From: Terrimonas pollutisoli
Lineage (GTDB): Bacteria; Bacteroidota; Bacteroidia; Chitinophagales; Chitinophagaceae
DNA: 64,000 nt
Assembly: GCF_029360765.1 (NCBI RefSeq)
Contig: NZ_JARKNA010000024.1
Location: 1 to 64,000 of the forward strand
Reading direction: 5' to 3'
Made by a program: the position numbers and the translations under genes
Part shown: positions 62,221 to 64,000 of the stretch, in pieces
Numbering within the stretch: the first letter of the stretch is position 1
Layout: every line of letters starts with the position of its first letter
The notes under the pieces: model-generated
Told to the model about the DNA's origin: nothing
What the model saw: only the letters and a program-made list of their open reading frames with translations
Databases searched by the model: none

Positions 62221-62250
62221 TAAAGGTAGCAGATTAGTATTCTTTAACAA
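62221..62250 (-). promoter_or_regulatory. exonuclease gene promoter
   Basis: On the minus strand TTG (62248-62250), exactly 19 nt, then TACCTTTA (62221-62228). Canonical Bacteroidota spacing, one mismatch in the -7 box; leader about 33 nt. Confidence 0.5.
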
Positions 62251-62327
62251 GTCTTAAATTCAGTCATTTGTTGATATTTAACAAGGTCTAAGTCAATCAA
62301 AAACAGTAAAATAGGCTAAACATTTTT

Positions 62328-62335
62328 TAAATTTG
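62328..62335 (+). promoter_or_regulatory. micro-lipoprotein promoter -7 box
   Basis: TAAATTTG matches TAnnTTTG; ATG 62389 lies 53 nt downstream. No clear TTG at -33. Confidence 0.4.
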
Positions 62336-62388
62336 TAAAATAAATAACAACTAGACTCGTTTTAGAACACAATAACACAGTCATCAAA

Positions 62389-62517
62389 ATGAAAACTCGT
62401 TCTCTTATCGCACTTTTAATGATAGCTCTTACAGCAGTTTTGGCAACTTCATGTTCTTCTTCCAGAAAATATGGATGCCCGGGTAACCCACAAGCAAACT
62501 ACCGTTTCAGAGGATAA
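62389..62517 (+). CDS. 42-residue micro-lipoprotein
   Basis: ATG 62389 to TAA 62517 encodes a 42-residue protein: a hydrophobic signal (MKTRSLIALLMIALTAVLAT) and a lipobox (TSC) at residue 22. The mature peptide is only 21 residues: CSSSRKYGCPGNPQ then ANYRFRG. It has a second cysteine in YGCPGN. It is divergent from the exonuclease gene and convergent with the response regulator. Its own consensus promoter box and a complete lipoprotein signal support reality. I recall similar tiny Bacteroidota lipoproteins with a YGCP motif, but no named family. Function unknown. Confidence 0.72.
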   Translation: MKTRSLIALLMIALTAVLATSCSSSRKYGCPGNPQANYRFRG

Positions 62518-62535
62518 GGTTGATTTAAAGACTTT

Positions 62536-63165
62536 TTAAAGGCCTTTAGTATTAATGTAATTTACAAGGGCTGCCGTATTTTTCAGCTTTAATTTCTTGA
62601 GAATATTATAGCGATGCACTTCTACTGTTTTCAGGGAAATATCCAGTTGTAATGCTATTTCTTTTGACGAGAGTCCTTCTTTTATCAGCTTGATGATATC
62701 GATCTCTCTGCGGGACAGATTGTTTAACTCATCGGAGTTCTCATCCATTTCCTGCTCGGCTAAAATCGCTTTTACCTCCTCGCAAATGTATTTTTTTCCA
62801 TTATTCACTTCGATGATAGCCGTCACCATTTCTTCCTTTGATGAATTTTTGGTTACATAGCCCATGGCCCCCAACTGCATCATCCGCTTGGCATAAGCCG
62901 GCATGGTGTGCATGGATACAGCGATGATCCTGGATTCCGGCGAAATTTTGTGAATTTGCCTGGTAGCATCAAACCCATTTATTGGTGTCATATTAACATC
63001 CATGAGAATAATTTGCGGTCTTTTTTCTCCCGCAATTTCTATGGCTTCTTCACCCGAACTTGTCTCGCCAATAACTGTAAATCTTGAATCGCTGTTGAGT
63101 ATAAATGCCCAGGAGTCCCGAATCAGTTTATGATCGTCTACAAGAAGAATTGTAATTTTTTCCAT
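62536..63165 (-). CDS. NarL/LuxR family response regulator
   Basis: 209 residues: receiver domain with phospho-acceptor aspartate in IILMDVNMTPINGFDA (about residue 55), acidic pocket LLVDDHK, and the switch residues VSMHTMP. A LuxR helix-turn-helix (LSRREIDIIKLIKEGLSSKE, LDISLKTVEVHRYNI) forms the C-terminus. It binds DNA when phosphorylated. No histidine kinase gene is adjacent, so it is an orphan in this window. Confidence 0.92.
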   Translation of the reverse strand: MEKITILLVDDHKLIRDSWAFILNSDSRFTVIGETSSGEEAIEIAGEKRPQIILMDVNMTPINGFDATRQIHKISPESRIIAVSMHTMPAYAKRMMQLGAMGYVTKNSSKEEMVTAIIEVNNGKKYICEEVKAILAEQEMDENSDELNNLSRREIDIIKLIKEGLSSKEIALQLDISLKTVEVHRYNILKKLKLKNTAALVNYINTKGL

Positions 63166-63291
63166 TTGGATATACGGCTACTAACTTTAAATTGATGTGA
63201 GTCAAACAGTCAGAAAAGTCATGCAAAAAAAGCCAATAATTCTGACAATAAAAAGCAAATTAAAATTAAATCAGCTTCAACCTCGGTTTAT

Positions 63292-63432
63292 ATGCTTACG
63301 TACATGAACTTTATAAAAATACAAGGCTTATTTCGAAAATCTTCTTTTTTTTATATTAATGGTAATAGACTTGCTGCTATGGCAAAGGACATTGAAGTGA
63401 TGTCAATTCGCTTAAAAAACCTTAGCCTCTAA
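63292..63432 (+). CDS. possible 46-residue ORF, low support
   Basis: An open frame ATG 63292 to TAA 63432 (MLTYMNFIKIQGLFRKSSFF..., 46 residues) in the 286-bp gap between the response regulator start and bioA stop. No signal peptide or recognised motif, and no clear promoter. It may be chance. Confidence 0.2.
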   Translation: MLTYMNFIKIQGLFRKSSFFYINGNRLAAMAKDIEVMSIRLKNLSL

Positions 63433-63451
63433 AACATGAACCGCTATTCAT

Positions 63452-64000
63452 CTAAGTAAAGATTTCCGCCGAAACTCTCTCAATAGCATTATATACCTGC
63501 TTCAATTCTTCGTTGGTAATGCAATAAGGGGGCATTACATAGACTGTATTTCCCAATGGTCGCAAAAGAATGCCTTTGCTTATAAAGTAATTATACAACC
63601 TGTCACGCAGTGAATTGAAATAGGATGTTTCTTCAGGTGAATTAAAATCGATAGCGAGAATAGTACCCGTGCTGCGGAGATTTTTAAATGCAGGGGTATT
63701 ACTATTCCGCTCAATAAAATATTGGTGTTGCCTGACTATTCGCCTGATATTTTCATTACTTTCTTCTTTTAGTAAAAGATCAAGACTTGCTAATGCGGCT
63801 GCACAAGCAACAGGATTAGCTGTATAAGAATGTCCATGAAAAAAAGTCCTTGAACGATCCTCCGACAAAAAAGCATTGAAAATTTCCTGTGTACAGGAAG
63901 TAACGCCTAAAGGCATAGTGCCACCGGTTATTGCTTTTGACAAACAAATTATGTCAGGCCTGGTGTCAATGTGATCGCAGGCAAATAGTTTTCCGGTTCT
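63452..64000 (-). CDS. bioA: adenosylmethionine-8-amino-7-oxononanoate aminotransferase, partial
   Basis: The C-terminal 182 residues are in the window; the N-terminus lies beyond 64000. Visible are ACDHIDTRPDIICLSKAITGG with the PLP-binding lysine, FFHGHSYTANPVACAAALAS, and GILLRPLGNTVYVMPPYCIT. These are BioA hallmarks and separate it from other class III aminotransferases. It makes 7,8-diaminopelargonate in biotin synthesis. The stop is TAA-like at 63452-63454 on the minus strand. Confidence 0.9.
   Translation of the reverse strand, partial: RTGKLFACDHIDTRPDIICLSKAITGGTMPLGVTSCTQEIFNAFLSEDRSRTFFHGHSYTANPVACAAALASLDLLLKEESNENIRRIVRQHQYFIERNSNTPAFKNLRSTGTILAIDFNSPEETSYFNSLRDRLYNYFISKGILLRPLGNTVYVMPPYCITNEELKQVYNAIERVSAEIFT

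Noticed and set aside
1..64000. CRISPR arrays, prophage, insertion sequences, tRNA or rRNA genes
   Set aside because: No regular direct repeats with spacers, no transposase or phage structural genes, and no cloverleaf-like segments were found by reading both strands. A dedicated search could still find a weak tRNA.

Overview
The window looks like chromosomal, mostly housekeeping DNA from a member of the Bacteroidota, most likely the family Chitinophagaceae. The evidence is lineage-typical families: a type IX secretion plug protein (DUF5103), a T9SS C-terminal sorting domain, DUF6702, a HU-CCDC81-like protein, PyrR next to PyrB, and LemA with an M48 protease. Promoter-like sequences follow the Bacteroidota pattern (TTG, about 19 nt, TAnnTTTG), and Shine-Dalgarno sequences are rare. 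I assign about 62 protein genes and one structural RNA (SRP RNA). I found no tRNA, rRNA, CRISPR array, prophage or intact insertion sequence.

Layout. 1-1030: AT-rich gene-poor edge with a broken cysteine-rich ORF. 1.0-12.5 kb: small exported protein, transaldolase, SRP RNA, T9SS plug, LolC-like permease, TrmH methyltransferase, BamA/TamA-like outer-membrane protein, LTA-synthase-type sulfatase, PAP2 phosphatase and a CNNM/CorC protein. 12.5-19.8 kb: DUF6702/HupE/M1-peptidase group, esterase and small exported proteins. 19.8-28.4 kb: pyrE, pyrB and pyrR mixed with Nudix, thioesterase and coaD genes, then two small barrels, pruA and a prfB that needs a +1 frameshift. 28.5-41 kb: DUF2252, LpxL-like acyltransferase, amidohydrolase, dienelactone hydrolase, LemA/M48 pair, an AT-rich island, a T9SS-exported M43 protease, glutaminyl cyclase and a methyltransferase. 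41-64 kb: HU-like/barrel/TPR operon, DoxX, thioesterase, site-2 protease, DUF885, DacB, Uma2, CinA, a 2-oxoacid dehydrogenase E2, S9 peptidase, DMT transporter, glycosyltransferase, exonuclease, an unlisted 42-residue lipoprotein, an orphan response regulator and a partial bioA.

The most distinctive signal is not a gene cluster but short repetitive DNA. Small hairpin (REP-like) elements sit in one orientation just upstream of several start codons. Long imperfect inverted repeats fill several convergent gene junctions. Two hairpin elements lie in frame inside genes (cinA and a methyltransferase). A second theme is promoter -7 boxes only 4-6 nt upstream of start codons, implying near-leaderless mRNAs. 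I did not find a convincing new defence, mobile or metabolic system. The best uncharacterised protein modules are DUF6702-HupE-M1 and TPR-barrel-HU.
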